Below, in pieces: positions 48,901-60,454 of a DNA stretch of 64,000 bases. The first letter of the stretch is position 1. Each line of letters opens with the position of its first letter. The notes under the pieces are model-generated. The model had not been told where the DNA came from, did no database searches, and worked only from the letters and a program-made list of their open reading frames with translations. The stretch comes from Dactylis glomerata (lineage: Eukaryota; Streptophyta; Magnoliopsida; Poales; Poaceae), in assembly GCA_007115705.1 (NCBI GenBank), contig QXEO01000239.1, forward strand, positions 2,256,374 through 2,320,373. The letters run 5' to 3'. The position numbers were made by a program, and so were the translations under genes.

Positions 48901-49143
48901 TTTACTTTTACTGCATTATTACTCATGATCTTTTGTTTATGTTACTTTTCATGTTATAACATGGTTGCTAAGTTTTATTGTCAAGATTATGTCTTTTATG
49001 CCCATGTTAGAGTACTTTGATCTCAGCACTCAATGCTTTACATCGTTTGATCAAGATTGTGTTGGTGCATGTCACCTCAAAAATTATTGTTTTGTTATCA
49101 CTTACCTACTCGGGGATGAGCAGGAGTTAAGCTTGGGGATGCT
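45929..49143 (+). mobile_element. Plus-strand Athila-like copy with partial 5' LTR
   Basis: A truncated LTR (45929 to about 46562) starts TGATACGTCTCAAACG and is joined directly to the 3' interior (46563-49143), which ends in the purine tract AAGCTTGGGGATGCT. The rest of the 5' LTR, primer site and nearly all coding sequence are gone. The junction lies in an ATCTTG shared by both parent sequences (LTR TTTAGATCTTGTGAG; interior GTTGATCTTAATG in the relative at 52390). Confidence 0.82.
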
Positions 49144-50004
49144 TGATACGTCTCAAACGTATCTATAATTTTTGATGCTCCATGCTTGTTTATGCACCAT
49201 TTGCTTTGTGTTTTGTTACACTTTGTTTTCCAGAACTAACCTATTAACGAGATGCCATAGTATCAGTTCCCTGTTTTCTGCTATTTTTGTGTTTCAGAAA
49301 AGCTACATAGGAAATATTCTCGGAATTGGATGAAACAAAAGCCAAAGTTCCTATTTTTCCCGACACGAGATGGAGTCCAAAGCAGAGACAGAGGGGAGCC
49401 AGGGGCCAGCCACACCATAGGGCGGCACGGCTAGCCCCTGGCCCGCGCCACCAGGTGGTGGGGCCACCTGGCCCACCTCCTGATGCCGCACTTCGGCCTA
49501 TATATTCTCCTCGATGGGAAAACCCTAAGGACCCGATCAATTTTCTAGAAAACATACTGCAAGTCGCCGCCATTGTCAATGCGAGATCGGGAGGGTCCAG
49601 AAGCTCTTCCTGGCACCCTACCGGAGAGGGGAATCACCACTGGAGGCCTTCTTCATCACCATGCCTGCCTCCGGAGTGATGTGTGAGTAGTCTACCTTGG
49701 ACTATGGGTCCATAGCAGTAGCTAGATGGTTGTCCTCTCCTCCATGTGCTTCATGTTTAGATCTTGTGAGCTGCCTATCATGATCAAGATCATCGTTGTG
49801 TAATTCTACATGTTGTGTTTGTTGGGATCTGATGAATATTGATTACTTTATCAAGTTGATTTATTGATTTATCATCTCTATGTTGTTTATGATCTTGCAT
49901 GCTCTCCGTTACTAGTAGATATCTTGGCCGAGTAGATGCTAGTGACTCCAAGAGGGAGTATTTATGCTCGATAGTGGGTTCATGCCTCTAGTAATCTGGG
50001 GGAG
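49144..50004 (+). repeat. Shared LTR, first part
   Basis: Starts TGATACGTCTCAAACG right after the purine tract. It is interrupted at 50004 by the element 50005-56708 (TSD GGGAG at 50000-50004) and resumes at 56714. The rejoined LTR is 1608 bp. Confidence 0.9.
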
Positions 50005-51647
50005 TGATACGTCTCAAACGTATCTATAATTTTTGATGCTCCATGCTTGTTTTTACACCATTTGCTTAGTGTTTCGTTACACTTCATGGCATTTTTATGC
50101 ATTTTCCGGAACTAACCTATTAACGAGATGCCACAGTGTCAGTTTCCTGTTTTCTGCTATTTTTGTGTTTTAGAAAAGTTACACAGGAAATATTCTCGGA
50201 ATTGGACGAAACAAAAGCCGAACATCCAAAAATTTACAGAAGCTTCCAGAGAACCGAAGAGAAGACGGAACCAAGCCAGGGGGTGGTCTCACCACCAGGG
50301 GGCGCGGCCCAGGGCCTAGCCGTGCCGCCCTATGGTGAGCCCCACCTGGTCCACTTCTGACGCTGCCCCTTCGCCTATAAAGACCCCCCGATGGAAAAAA
50401 CCTAAGAACCCGATCAATTTTCTAGAAACACATCGTGATCCGCTGTTATCGTCGACCCGAGATCGGGAGGGTCCAGAAGCTTTTCCCGGCACCCTGCCGG
50501 AGAGGGGAATCGCCACCGGAGGTCTTCTTCATCGCCATGCTTGCCTCTGGCGCGATGAGTGAGTAGTCTACCTTGGACTATGGGTCCATAGCAGTAGCTA
50601 GATGGTTGTCTTCTCCACCATGTGCTTCATGTTTAGATCTCGTGAGCTGCCTTACATGATCGAGATCACCGTTATGTAATTCTACATGTTGTGTTTGTTG
50701 GGATCCGATGAATATTGGTGTTATGATTGAGTTGATGTGTTGAATATTATCTTATGTTATCTCTATGTTGTTTATGATCTTGCATGCTCTCCGTTGTTAG
50801 TAGCTATCTTGGCTGAGTAGATACTAGTGACACCAAGAGGGGGTATTTATGCTTGATAATTGGGTTCATGCCTCTATTTAATCTAGGGGAGTGACAGAAA
50901 CCTCTAAGGTTGTAGATGTGTTGTTGCCACTAGGGAGAAAACGACATTCTTATGCCCAAGGGCATATGCTTTGTTTACATTACACACTTTGCTTAATGCG
51001 TTTATCTGTTGTTCGCAACTTAATACTTGTGGGGTTCTCGGATTGATTCCCCGCGAGTGGATTATTAGTCATAGATGCAGTTGGATGGCGGTCTATGTAT
51101 ATTGTTGTAATGCCCAGAGTAAATCTCATAGTGATCCTCTTGACATATCACGTTATCTTTATTCTATCAATTGCCCAACTGTAATTTGTTTACACAGCAT
51201 GTGTTATTTTATCTTATGGAGAGACACCACTAGTGAACTGTGGACCCCGGTCCTATTTCCATTATATTGCTATCACCTGTTTACTTTACTCGCATTGTTT
51301 ATTTTCTCGCATACTACTATTGCTTTCCACTCGATACGCTCATACCTTTGTTTCAAGCAAACCATTGAGATTGACAACCTCATCATAAGTTGGGAGCAAA
51401 GTATTTCGTTGTGTTGTGTGCAGGCTCCATGTTGCTACTAGTTAAAGACGGGCTAACAAGTATCGTAAACGGCGCCCGTGTTGGAAGTCACTAGGCTAGC
51501 AAGCATCACCTTCAGACGTTTTGCTTTTTCCTGGACTAACAAACCTTAGTTTCTTACTGAGGGAAAAGCTTCCTGCTGTACTCATCATACCTTCCTCTTG
51601 GGGTTCCCAACTGGACGGTGAAAAACCATCAACACCGTGCCGCATCA
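50005..51647 (+). repeat. 5' LTR of the nested element
   Basis: Starts TGATACGTCTC and ends CCGTGCCGCATCA, directly before the primer site. Confidence 0.94.
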
Positions 51648-51658
51648 AGACTCTTTTC

Positions 51659-51676
51659 TGGCGCCGTTGCCGGGGA
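51659..51676 (+). promoter_or_regulatory. Primer binding site, tRNA-Asp type
   Basis: TGGCGCCGTTGCCGGGGA, eleven bases after the LTR. Confidence 0.9.
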
Positions 51677-51828
51677 AAAAGAAGACTTCTGCAAGGGGAG
51701 TTTCGCACGCACATCCTTTACTTTGTTTTTAGTTTTGCTTTACTTTATTTTTGCTTGCATCGTTTTTATCAAAAACACAAAAAAATTAGTATCCTTTATA
51801 GTTGTTACTTTATTACTTCTAGTTCATT

Positions 51829-52422
51829 ATGTTGTTCCCTAAGTACGTTTTGGAGGACCTCTCAGTAGGTAGTGGTTCTATTATTGGGAAAAGTAACATC
51901 GAGGAGTTCTTTAATCATATTAGTATGCATAAAGATGTTGAGGAAAAATCTTTGGCTGAGCTTGCTCCTAGTTATAAAGTTGCTTCTGCTTATTTAGTTC
52001 ACATGTTGGAAGCTAGGTTTGCTAGCCTTAATCCTTTTATGCAACACATGTTTCTTAAGCTTCATGATATTGAAGACCCCGAAAAGAAAGCTTTTATCTT
52101 AGAAACTTTGCGCATAGAATTTAGAGATGTTGCCATTGAAGCTAGGAAAGTTCTTAAGCGTTTTAATAAGCTTGGCTCACATATAAAGGTTGTTAGTACA
52201 AACAATGAAGGAACCAAAATACCAATACCCAGCAAACTCTTGGGATTGTATGAAGCTTTTGAAAATAATTTTGATTGGATCTGTCCTGCAAATCTTTTTA
52301 ATGAATTGAGTGAACCAAAGCGTGATCACAAAGGGTCTTCAAAAACTTATGTGGATGAAATACAATGCCTTATTGAAAAGACTTCTGCAGTTGATCTTAA
52401 TGCTTCTTTTGAAAATACTTGA
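51829..52422 (+). CDS. Unknown 197-aa protein of a non-autonomous LTR element
   Basis: ATG 51829 to TGA 52422, uninterrupted. The leader before it is homologous to the leader before gag at 57649, but the coding sequence is not gag: no capsid motif such as LRGRAKDWL, no zinc knuckle, no protease. Visible: an N-terminal YVLEDLSVGSGS, a charged middle (KDVEEKSLAELAPSYK), a helix-rich segment with MLEARFASLNPF and LKLHDIEDPEKKAFILE, a basic part IEARKVLKRFNKLG, and a C-terminus VDLNASFENT resembling the end of the decayed ORF at 17400 (DLDASSLENT). No signal peptide or membrane segment. Possible roles are RNA binding, a diverged gag remnant or captured host sequence. The intact frame is notable because gag copies nearby carry stops. 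Confidence 0.65.
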   Translation: MLFPKYVLEDLSVGSGSIIGKSNIEEFFNHISMHKDVEEKSLAELAPSYKVASAYLVHMLEARFASLNPFMQHMFLKLHDIEDPEKKAFILETLRIEFRDVAIEARKVLKRFNKLGSHIKVVSTNNEGTKIPIPSKLLGLYEAFENNFDWICPANLFNELSEPKRDHKGSSKTYVDEIQCLIEKTSAVDLNASFENT

Positions 52423-55066
52423 TTTCCACCTTTCTGCGCCTAGCTCAAAGGCGTTAAAGAAAAGCACTCTTGGGAGATAACCCAATGTTTTTACTTTCAG
52501 GTCTTTTTCTTTTATTTGAGTCTTGGAAGTTATTACTACTGTAATAACCGCTCCTTATCATTTTTATTTCGTTTTTGTGCCAAGAGAAGCCTCTAATTTG
52601 AGTGAGGTAAGATTTGGGGATGTTGCTGTCCTAAAACAGATTTCGGTGCTCCATCGTAAAAATTCGTGAAAATTCTCAGTATATCTTTTGGACCTGCGAT
52701 TACTTGTTCATATGCCCCAGGTTATATCCAAACTTTCATTAGTTATACACTTTTTGATTTGAGCAACAGAAAACCCTCTAAAAAATCGACCTTTGTCAGC
52801 TGTTCTGTTTTGACAGATTTCTGCCAATATTTGTGTTTGCCGCTCTATCGCTTTCTTTTTGAGTTCTTTTGATCACGAAAATTTTGGGGAAGTTGCTACA
52901 TTAGTATATGCTTTATATGTGGTGGTTTTGAGTTGAAACCTGAAGAAAAAAGGGTTGATTCATTATTATGCTTACACTAATGTTGCTAATAGAATTGTGT
53001 TTAGTTTTGTATGAAGGAAGTTTTCAAGTGTAGGGATTGGAGAATGATGAGATGAGTTGAAGAATGGACAAAAGCTCAAGCTTGGAGATTCCCACTAACC
53101 CCAAGAAATATCCAAGAGGTACAAGTGTCAAAGCTTGGGGATGCCCCCGAGGCACCCCTTCTTCATTGGCAAAAATCAGGTCACCTTTCAACACACTATA
53201 TTTTTATTGCTTCATGCATTATACGTTTTTCTTGGAGCGTCAGTTGTTTTTAGTTTTCAGTTTTGTTTAATTTTGTTTGCTGAAATAAATGGTTGGACCC
53301 CAACAAATTTCTTTTGGAGAAGTTGCCTTGCTTTTCATTTGCCAAGAACACTTCGTTTTTCACTCTTATCGTTTCAACGAGTGTTCTCTTTTTTTAGCTT
53401 TGCATTTAGTTTTTGTTTTTCACCTTGATTTGTGTTCAGATCTTGTTATATCTTTGCATCAAGGTGTATTTTGACCTCTGGTCCATGTTGGTATTCATCA
53501 AAAGAGTTGTTTCAAAAAAGTTCGAATGGTGTTGGAAAAGAGAAAAAGCTTTATGCAAAAAAGTGTTACAAAAAGGAGCTTGTGTAGACTGCGGCCTAGG
53601 ATTTTGCATGTCGTGCTTGATGTATTTTTGATAGTATGCTTAGTGGTTTTGCTGTAGCATGACTTGTCTCAAATGACTGAGATTGCTTAATGAGCCTTTG
53701 AAAAAAATCATGAGTTGTTTTAATTATTTGGAAGCATTATTTTGGTTTTCTCCTTTGATGCTTTATTTGGGTTAACTTGGCGCATGCTCACACATGTTAG
53801 ACTTATACAAAGTCGCCATAAGCCTTTATAATCATTTGGTTTTTGACTTTTGATGTCATCTTATGCTTCTTTTAATGTCGCTTTGTCGCTTTGCATGATT
53901 ATGGCCGTTCTTGCTCTCTTAGTTGGTCGCTCCTAGTCTTTTGCTAGCCCTCATTTTGTACTGAGTATGAGCTCTACTTGTGCATCCAACTCCTAAAAAC
54001 CAAGTTTGCCATTGTGTCCACTATAAATTCCTATGCATGGTATTTGCAAGCCATTCTAAGTAAATTTTCATGTGCTACCTTTCAAAACTTTCAACTACTT
54101 CTCATTTTGTGCCACTGTTTTTAGCTCATGGGGATGTAGTGGTCAGAATTGCTATCTTCCATATTAAATTAAGTACCCCTCGACTAGGCAACTTCATCTA
54201 CTCGCCATTAATTTTGCAAGGGAGCTGGTCAGACCATTGCAATCTTATTCTAAAAAAGAAAAAAAAAGCACTCCTCCATGGTATGTGAATGTTGGTGGGC
54301 ACCCGATGGAATCGGTTAGCCATGGTTTGAGAAAGGAAAAAAGGTGGGGAGGAGTGCCAAAGCTTTATAAAAGAGCACCAATGTGCCAAATTTTCAAAGA
54401 ACTCAGAACCGCTCTCACTTGTTTATTATGGAAGATAGTAAGTCCCCATTGCCAGTCTTTGACATGAAACAACCACCTCTCAAAACCTAATTTTTATCTC
54501 TCTGTTTTACAAATGAAAAGCTCTAGCACATGTTTAATCACTGCTTCCCTCTGCAAAGGGCCTTCCTTTTACTTTTATGTTGAGTCACCACCTTCTATCT
54601 TTATGCACCGTCTAAGAGAGCATAGTTGTCATTCTGAGTATAATGTGCATTGTCCCAAAGTTTTCATTGATTGACTCATGATTTGGTTTCACTTGTTCTT
54701 AAATTATTTGTATCTAGTCGCCCTCTTAAACTTGAAGGTGTCCTATGTATTTATGTTTTGCTCTCTCATGAAGGACAAGCTGAAAACCATTTGTATGTTT
54801 TTCCATATGATTTGAACACACATTTGACTTTCATTGTTTCATTTTCATGATCTTTCATTTGTGTTATTTTTCATGTTATAACATGGTTGCTAAGTTTCTT
54901 CTATAAAGATTATATCTTTCATGCCCATGTTTTAAGTTCTTTTGATCCCAGCGCACAACGCTTACATAGATGGTCAAGATTGTGTAGGTGCATGTCACCT
55001 CAAAAATTATTTCTTTTGTTATCACTTACCTACTCGAGGACGAGCAGGAGTTAAGCTTGGGGATGC
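52423..55066 (+). other. Non-coding 3' interior and polypurine tract
   Basis: Begins with the conserved hairpin CGCCTAGCTCAAAGGCG (52437-52453). It contains PPT-like motifs near 53077-53092 (degenerate) and 53131-53145 (AAGCTTGGGGATGCC), and ends with the true tract AAGCTTGGGGATGC before the 3' LTR. Short frames have no supported coding function. Confidence 0.75.
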
Positions 55067-56708
55067 TGATACGTCTCAAACATATCTATAATTTTTGATG
55101 CTCCATGCTTGTTTTTACACCATTTGCTTAGTGTTTCGTTACACTTCATGGCATTTTTATGCATTTTCCGGAACTAACCTATTAACGATATGCCATAGTG
55201 CCAGTTCCCTATTTTTTGCTGTTTTTGTGTTTCAGAAAAGTTACACAGGAAATATTCTCGGAATTGGACGAAACAAAAGCCAAACATCCAGACATTTACC
55301 GAAGCTTCCAGAGAACCAAAGAGGAGACGGAACCGAGCCAGGGGTTGGTCTCACCACCAGGGGTGCGGCCCAGGGCCTGGCCGCACTGCCCTATGGTGAG
55401 CCCCACCTGGTCCACTTCTGACGCTGCACCTTCACCTATAAAGACCCCCCGATGGGAAAAACCTAAGAACCCGATCAATTTTCCAGAAACACATCGCGAT
55501 CCGCCGTCGTCGTCGACCTGAGATCGGGAGGGTCCAGAAGCTTTTCCGGGCACCCTGCCGGAGAGGGGAATCGCCACCGGAGGTCTTCTTCATCACCATG
55601 CTTGCCTCTGGCGTGATGAGTGAGTAGTCTACCTTGGACTATGGGTCCATAGCAGTAGCTAGATGGTTGTCTTCTCCACCATGTGCTTCATGTTTAGATC
55701 TCGTGAGCTGCCTTAGATGATCGAGATCACCGTTATGTAATTCTACATGTTGTGTTTGTTGGGATCCGATGAATATTGGTGTTATGATTGAGTTGATGTG
55801 CTGAATATTATCTTATGTTATCTCTATGTTGTTCATGATCTTGCATGCTCTCCGTTGTTAGTAGCTATCTTGGTCAAGTAGATACTAGTGACTCCAAGAG
55901 GGGGTATTTATGCTCGATAGTTGGGTTCATGCCTCTATTTAATCTGGCGGAGTGACAAAAACCTCTAAGGTTGTAGATGTGCTATTGCCACTAGGGAGAA
56001 AATGACATTCTTATGCCCAAGGGCATAAGCTTTGTTTACATTACACACTTTGCTTAATGTAGTTATCTGTTGTTCGCAACTTAATACTTGTGGGGTTCTC
56101 GGATTGATTCCCCGCAAGTGGATTATTAGTCATAGATGCAGTTGGATGGCGGTCTATGTATCTTGTTGTAATGCCCAGAGTAAATCTCATAGTGATCCTC
56201 TTGACATATCACGTTATCTTTATTCTATCAATTTCCCAACTGTAATTTGTTTACCTAGCATGTGTTCTTTTATCTTATGGAGAGACACCACTAGTGAACT
56301 ATGGACCCCGGTCCTATTTCCATTATATTGCTATCACCTGTTTCCTTTACTCGCATTGTTTATTTTCTCGCATACTACTATTGCTTTCCACTCGATACGC
56401 TCATACCTTTGTTTCAAGCAAACCGGTGAGATTGACAACCTCATTGTAAGTTGGGAGCAAAGTATTTGGTTGTGTTGTGTGCAGGTTCCACGTTGCTACT
56501 AGTTGAAGACGCGATAACAAGTATCGTAAATGGCGCCTTTGTTGGAAGTCACTAGGCTAGCAAGCATCACCTTCAGACGTTTGGCTTTTTCCTGGACTGA
56601 CAAACCTTGGTTTCTTACTGAGGGAAAAGCTTGCTATTGTACTCATCATACCTTCCTCTTGGGGTTCCCAACTGGACGGTGAAAAACCATCAACACCGTG
56701 CCGCATCA
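55067..56708 (+). repeat. 3' LTR of the nested element
   Basis: Partner of 50005-51647 with scattered substitutions (e.g. ACGTATC to ACATATC near the start). Confidence 0.94.
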
Positions 56709-56713
56709 GGGAG

Positions 56714-57460
56714 TGACAATAACCTCTAAGGTTGTAGATGTGTTGTTTCTACTAGGGAGAAAACAACAATCTTGTGTTCAAGGACATTTGTATTATTTAC
56801 ATTACACACTTTGCTTAAGGCGATAATCTGTTGCTTGTAACTTAATACCTAACGGTTGCTCGGATGACATCTGGCGGGTGGATTATTAGTCATAGATGCC
56901 GTTGGATTACGGTCTATGTATTATGTTGTAATGCCCAAGTGAATCTCATAGTGATCCTCATGACATTTGTATGCTTTCTTTATTCTATCGATTGCCCAGC
57001 TGTAATTTGTTTACCCAGCATGTTATTTATCTTATGGAGAGACACCTCTAGTGAACTGTGGACCTTAGTCCATTCTCTTACATTCTTATTACCGTTTACT
57101 ATTTACTCGCTTTATTTACATTCTCGCAAACTACTATCTTTTACCACACTATACGTTTAATCCTTTGTTTACAGCAAACTGGTGAGATTGACAACCTCAC
57201 TGTAAGTTGGGGCAAAGTACTTTGGTTATGTTGTGTGCAGGTTCCATGTTGCTGCTGGTGCAAAGCTACGCCCCAGATAAGGCGCCATATATAAATTGTC
57301 TGGAACTATCGCGAAGCCAGCGAGCATCAACCTTTGGAAGTTGGTTCTTTCTCCTACTCGTTCGATAAACCTTGGTTTCATACTGAGGGAAGACTTCCTG
57401 TTGTGCTCATCATACCTTCCTCTTGGGGTTCCCAACTGGGCGGTCATCTACACGCCATCA
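56714..57460 (+). repeat. Shared LTR, second part
   Basis: Continues the LTR from 50004 and ends CTACACGCCATCA, followed by a degenerate tRNA-Asp-type primer site (TGGCGCCGTTTTCGGA, 57472-57487). An LTR with a purine tract before it and a primer site after it serves two interiors at once. Confidence 0.88.
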
Positions 57461-57648
57461 AGCAATTTTTCTGGCGCCGTTTTCGGAGAGAAAGAGGATT
57501 TCTGCAAGGGGAGTCTCTCGCTTCCAATCTTTTACTTTGTTATTGTTTTGCTTTATTTTATTTTTGCTTGCATCTTTTTATCAAAAATACAAAAAAATAG
57601 TTCATTTATAGTTGTTATTTTTGCTTGTCTGCTTTTAGTTTTGCTAGA

Positions 57649-58577
57649 ATGGGTACTCCTGAGAACACCAAGTTGTGTGATTTTACTAGCACCAATAACA
57701 ATGATTTTATTTGCACTCCTATTGCGCCACCTGCTCCTGAGGCAAATTTTTATGAGATTAAACCTGCTTTGTTGAATCTTGTTATGAAAGAGCAATTTTC
57801 TGGTGCTAGTACTGATGATGTTGCAGCTCATGTCAACAATTTTGTTGAGCTATGTGAGATGCAAAAGTACAAGGATGTAGATGGTGATATTATTAAGCTT
57901 AAGTTGTTTCCTTTCTCTTTAAGAGGAAGAGCTAAGGATTGGTTGCTATCTTTGCCTAGAAATAGCATTGATTCTTGGGTTAAGTGTAAGGATGCTTTTA
58001 TTGGACAATATTATCCTCCTGCTAAGATTATAGCTTTGAGAAGTGATATTATGAAGTTTAGACAGTTTGATAATGAACATGTTGCTCAAGCTTGGGAAAG
58101 AATAAAATCTATGATAAAGAATTGTCCCACTCATGGACTGACTACTTGGATGATTATCCAAACCTTTTATGCAGGACTAAATTTTTCTTCAAGAAATCTC
58201 TTGGATTCAGCTACTGGAGGTACTTTTATGTCCATCACCATGGGCGCCGCAATGAAGCTTCTTGATAATATGATGGTAAATTATTCTTAGTGGCACACCG
58301 AAAGAGCTCCACATGGTAAGAAGGTAAATTCTGTTGAAGGAACCTCTTCCTTGAGTGATAAGATTGATACTATTATGGCTATGCTTGTTAATGATAGATC
58401 TCATGTTGATCCTAATAATGTTCCTTTGGCCTCTTTGGTTTCTCAAGAAGAGCATGTTGATGTGAACTTCATTAGAAATAATAATTTCAACAACACTGCT
58501 TATAGGAACAATTTTGCTAGCAACATTTATAGGTCGTATCCCTCTAATAGTGATAATGGCTATCTTGGTATACCTAT
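57649..58577 (+). pseudogene. Gag fragment of an Athila-like element
   Basis: ATG 57649 starts MGTPENTKLCDF, nearly the same protein as at 25157-27058. The capsid motifs LRGRAKDWL and FDNEHVAQAWERIKSM are present. TAG at 58288-58290 replaces the Glu of NYSEWHTERAP; the frame then continues through the asparagine-rich stretch and is lost near 58577, where unrelated sequence begins. Protease and all downstream parts are absent. Confidence 0.85.
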
Positions 58578-59220
58578 AAGGGATTTCTATTTTCGTGCCC
58601 TCAGGTCCTTAATTGTACTCAGTTTTCCCCAGCTCCTTAGTTTTTTCTCAGTTTTCCCCAAGCCCTTGTCTGAAACCCTCAGAAGGAGCTCAGACGGGAG
58701 GATTCCCGTTTAGTTGACCGTTCCGTGCTGATGTGTGGGGCCGCGTCGTGTGGGGCCGCGTCGCGTGGGGCTGGTAGAAAGGGACCACGTGGGACAGGAT
58801 GAGACCGCGTTTGGTTGTACGTGAGAGCTCGGTTCTATCTCTCTCGGCCCAAATTGGCACTTTTCAGAGCGCCTTTTTCCCCTCTCTCTCTGTAACAGTT
58901 CTCTCTCTTTTCACCAAATTAGTATCAAATTTAGAGAAGCTTCTATTTCTGTCTTTCTTCAATGATTGTTGCCTTTTGGCCCTCATTTTTTGCCCAATAT
59001 GGTAACAAATCTAGTAGCAAATCTAGAAGCTAGTATAGGATAAATTCACAGCAGCATAATAAATCTAGAAAACTAAGTATAATACATAAACTACATACAA
59101 CATCCAAAAGCAGCCAATAACGATGTTAATGTTCACGACAAACTAAGCTAAAAATAATACAAGACGCAATGTATGGCCAACATGAAGATTAGGATACCCC
59201 AGGATGAATGAATCTGTTCT
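58578..59220. other. Downstream flank of the DUF295 gene
   Basis: Starts with a GTACTCAGTTTTCCCC-type repeat phrase (58614 and again near 58650), then a GGGGCCGCGTCG repeat (58739-58770), then AT-rich DNA that probably includes the 3' UTR. No other gene seen. Confidence 0.45.
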
Positions 59221-60433
59221 TCATTCATCATATATTTCATCGTCGCTACATTCCATGAGATGAAGGAAATATTTATTGAACTCCTTCCGTCTGCAGTGTG
59301 CAGCCAATACATCCTCCAAACGGTATGGCCTTTGTTCATTTATCAGACCGTAGTATCCTAATCTATCCACACGTCGTGGCCACTCATCCCGGGCCTTTAT
59401 ATCATCAAAGTACTCTCTGATATAACCCAAATCTGCGTAGTAGATGCAGCCAGGTCGAAGTGTCGGGTGCACTCTAGTGTCGACGGAGATACACCGGATA
59501 TAATTGACGAAGAAAGCATGACTGCCAATGTTACTGACGGCATGGAGAGAGCGGCTTTCAGTGTCCACACGGTACACCAATGGTTGACCTTCCTCCAAAC
59601 GACCGCCCAACAACACAAGCAGCAGATCACCATCCGACTTCATAAGGTAGAACTTGTCATTTCCAAGTTCTGGAAATGAAAATAGTGTCTCCATGTTGAC
59701 AGTGCTCGCGCGCTGCTCCAACTGGACATTGTTGGTGCACACTAATTTTCCGAACTCAAAATTGTTCACAGCTATTGCATACAATTCACCATTGAATGGG
59801 GTAATGCAACGCAGAGAATGGTGCTCGATCGAAAATCTTCCTTCTCCCCAATCTTCATCTATACCCTTAGTTGGAGTGCTCTCATCGACCCAAGCAATTT
59901 CCATGGGGTAACTTGTGGAAACGAAGACCATAGTCAGGGACTTTATTACAGCGACTGACTCCACAATTAGAGAAGGCATCTGCGCCTCAAACATAGTGTT
60001 CAATGTCTTTGTGAGTGGGTTCAGAAGCTGTATCTTGTGCGGCTGGTTCTTCTGGGCAAGCACGATGACGCCACGGCAAAAGCCGACGAAGTAGTATCTA
60101 AAATATATTGATGAAGATAACATTCAGCACTAAGATGTTTACGATTGAAAATAAAAATAGATTAACTCTATAGATATGGAGGAATTTGAACCTTGCATGA
60201 ACTTCCGTTAGATCAATGGTGACATAGCGAGATGTGCGGAGGTGGAGGAAGGAGAACTCAGCGGCGCGTGGAAGGGCGTGTTCTACCATATTCCATTCGT
60301 GCAGGTGCACGTCGGGCTCAGGTAAATCTGAGCGCCAATTTCTACAAACTTGCCTCAAAGCAGAGTAGGTGTCCACGTACTCCTCGTTCGCCAGTAAGCA
60401 GTCGCCGATCTTGTGAAGTGGTCTGTCAGCCAT
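59221..60433 (-). CDS. DUF295 / F-box-like protein, two exons, 372 aa
   Basis: Exon 1 60433-60192 and exon 2 60097-59221; GT-AG intron of 94 bp; the joined 1119 bases give 372 codons plus stop with no interruption. The N-terminus (MADRPLHKIGDCLL, then ALRQVCRNWRSDLP) looks like a shortened F-box. The rest is the beta-rich DUF295 type: FCRGVIVLAQ, LLNPLTKTL, NGELYAIAVNNF, FYLMKSDGDLLLV, VYRVDTESRSLHAVSNIG, GCIYYADLG. F-box proteins of this group are thought to be substrate adaptors of SCF ubiquitin ligases, and DUF295 genes are numerous in grasses. The start at 60433 is the first usable ATG in frame; an upstream ATG at 60636 opens a repeat-rich leader in another frame, separated by a 1-base deletion and TAG 60443-60445. 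It may be functional, a recent pseudogene or transposon-carried. Confidence 0.78.
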
Positions 60434-60454
60434 GAGAGAGGCCTAGTTCACGGA

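Larger units (their letters stand above)
50005..56708 (+). mobile_element. Athila-like retrotransposon carrying an unknown ORF instead of gag-pol
   Basis: LTRs 50005-51647 (1643 bp) and 55067-56708 (1642 bp), TSD GGGAG at 50000-50004 and 56709-56713, tRNA-Asp-type primer site 51659-51676, purine tract 55052-55066. The 3.4-kb interior has one intact 197-aa ORF and a long non-coding 3' part; there is no gag, protease or pol. It is nested in the LTR 49144-57460. The element is structurally complete, but its proteins must come from a partner. Confidence 0.94.
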
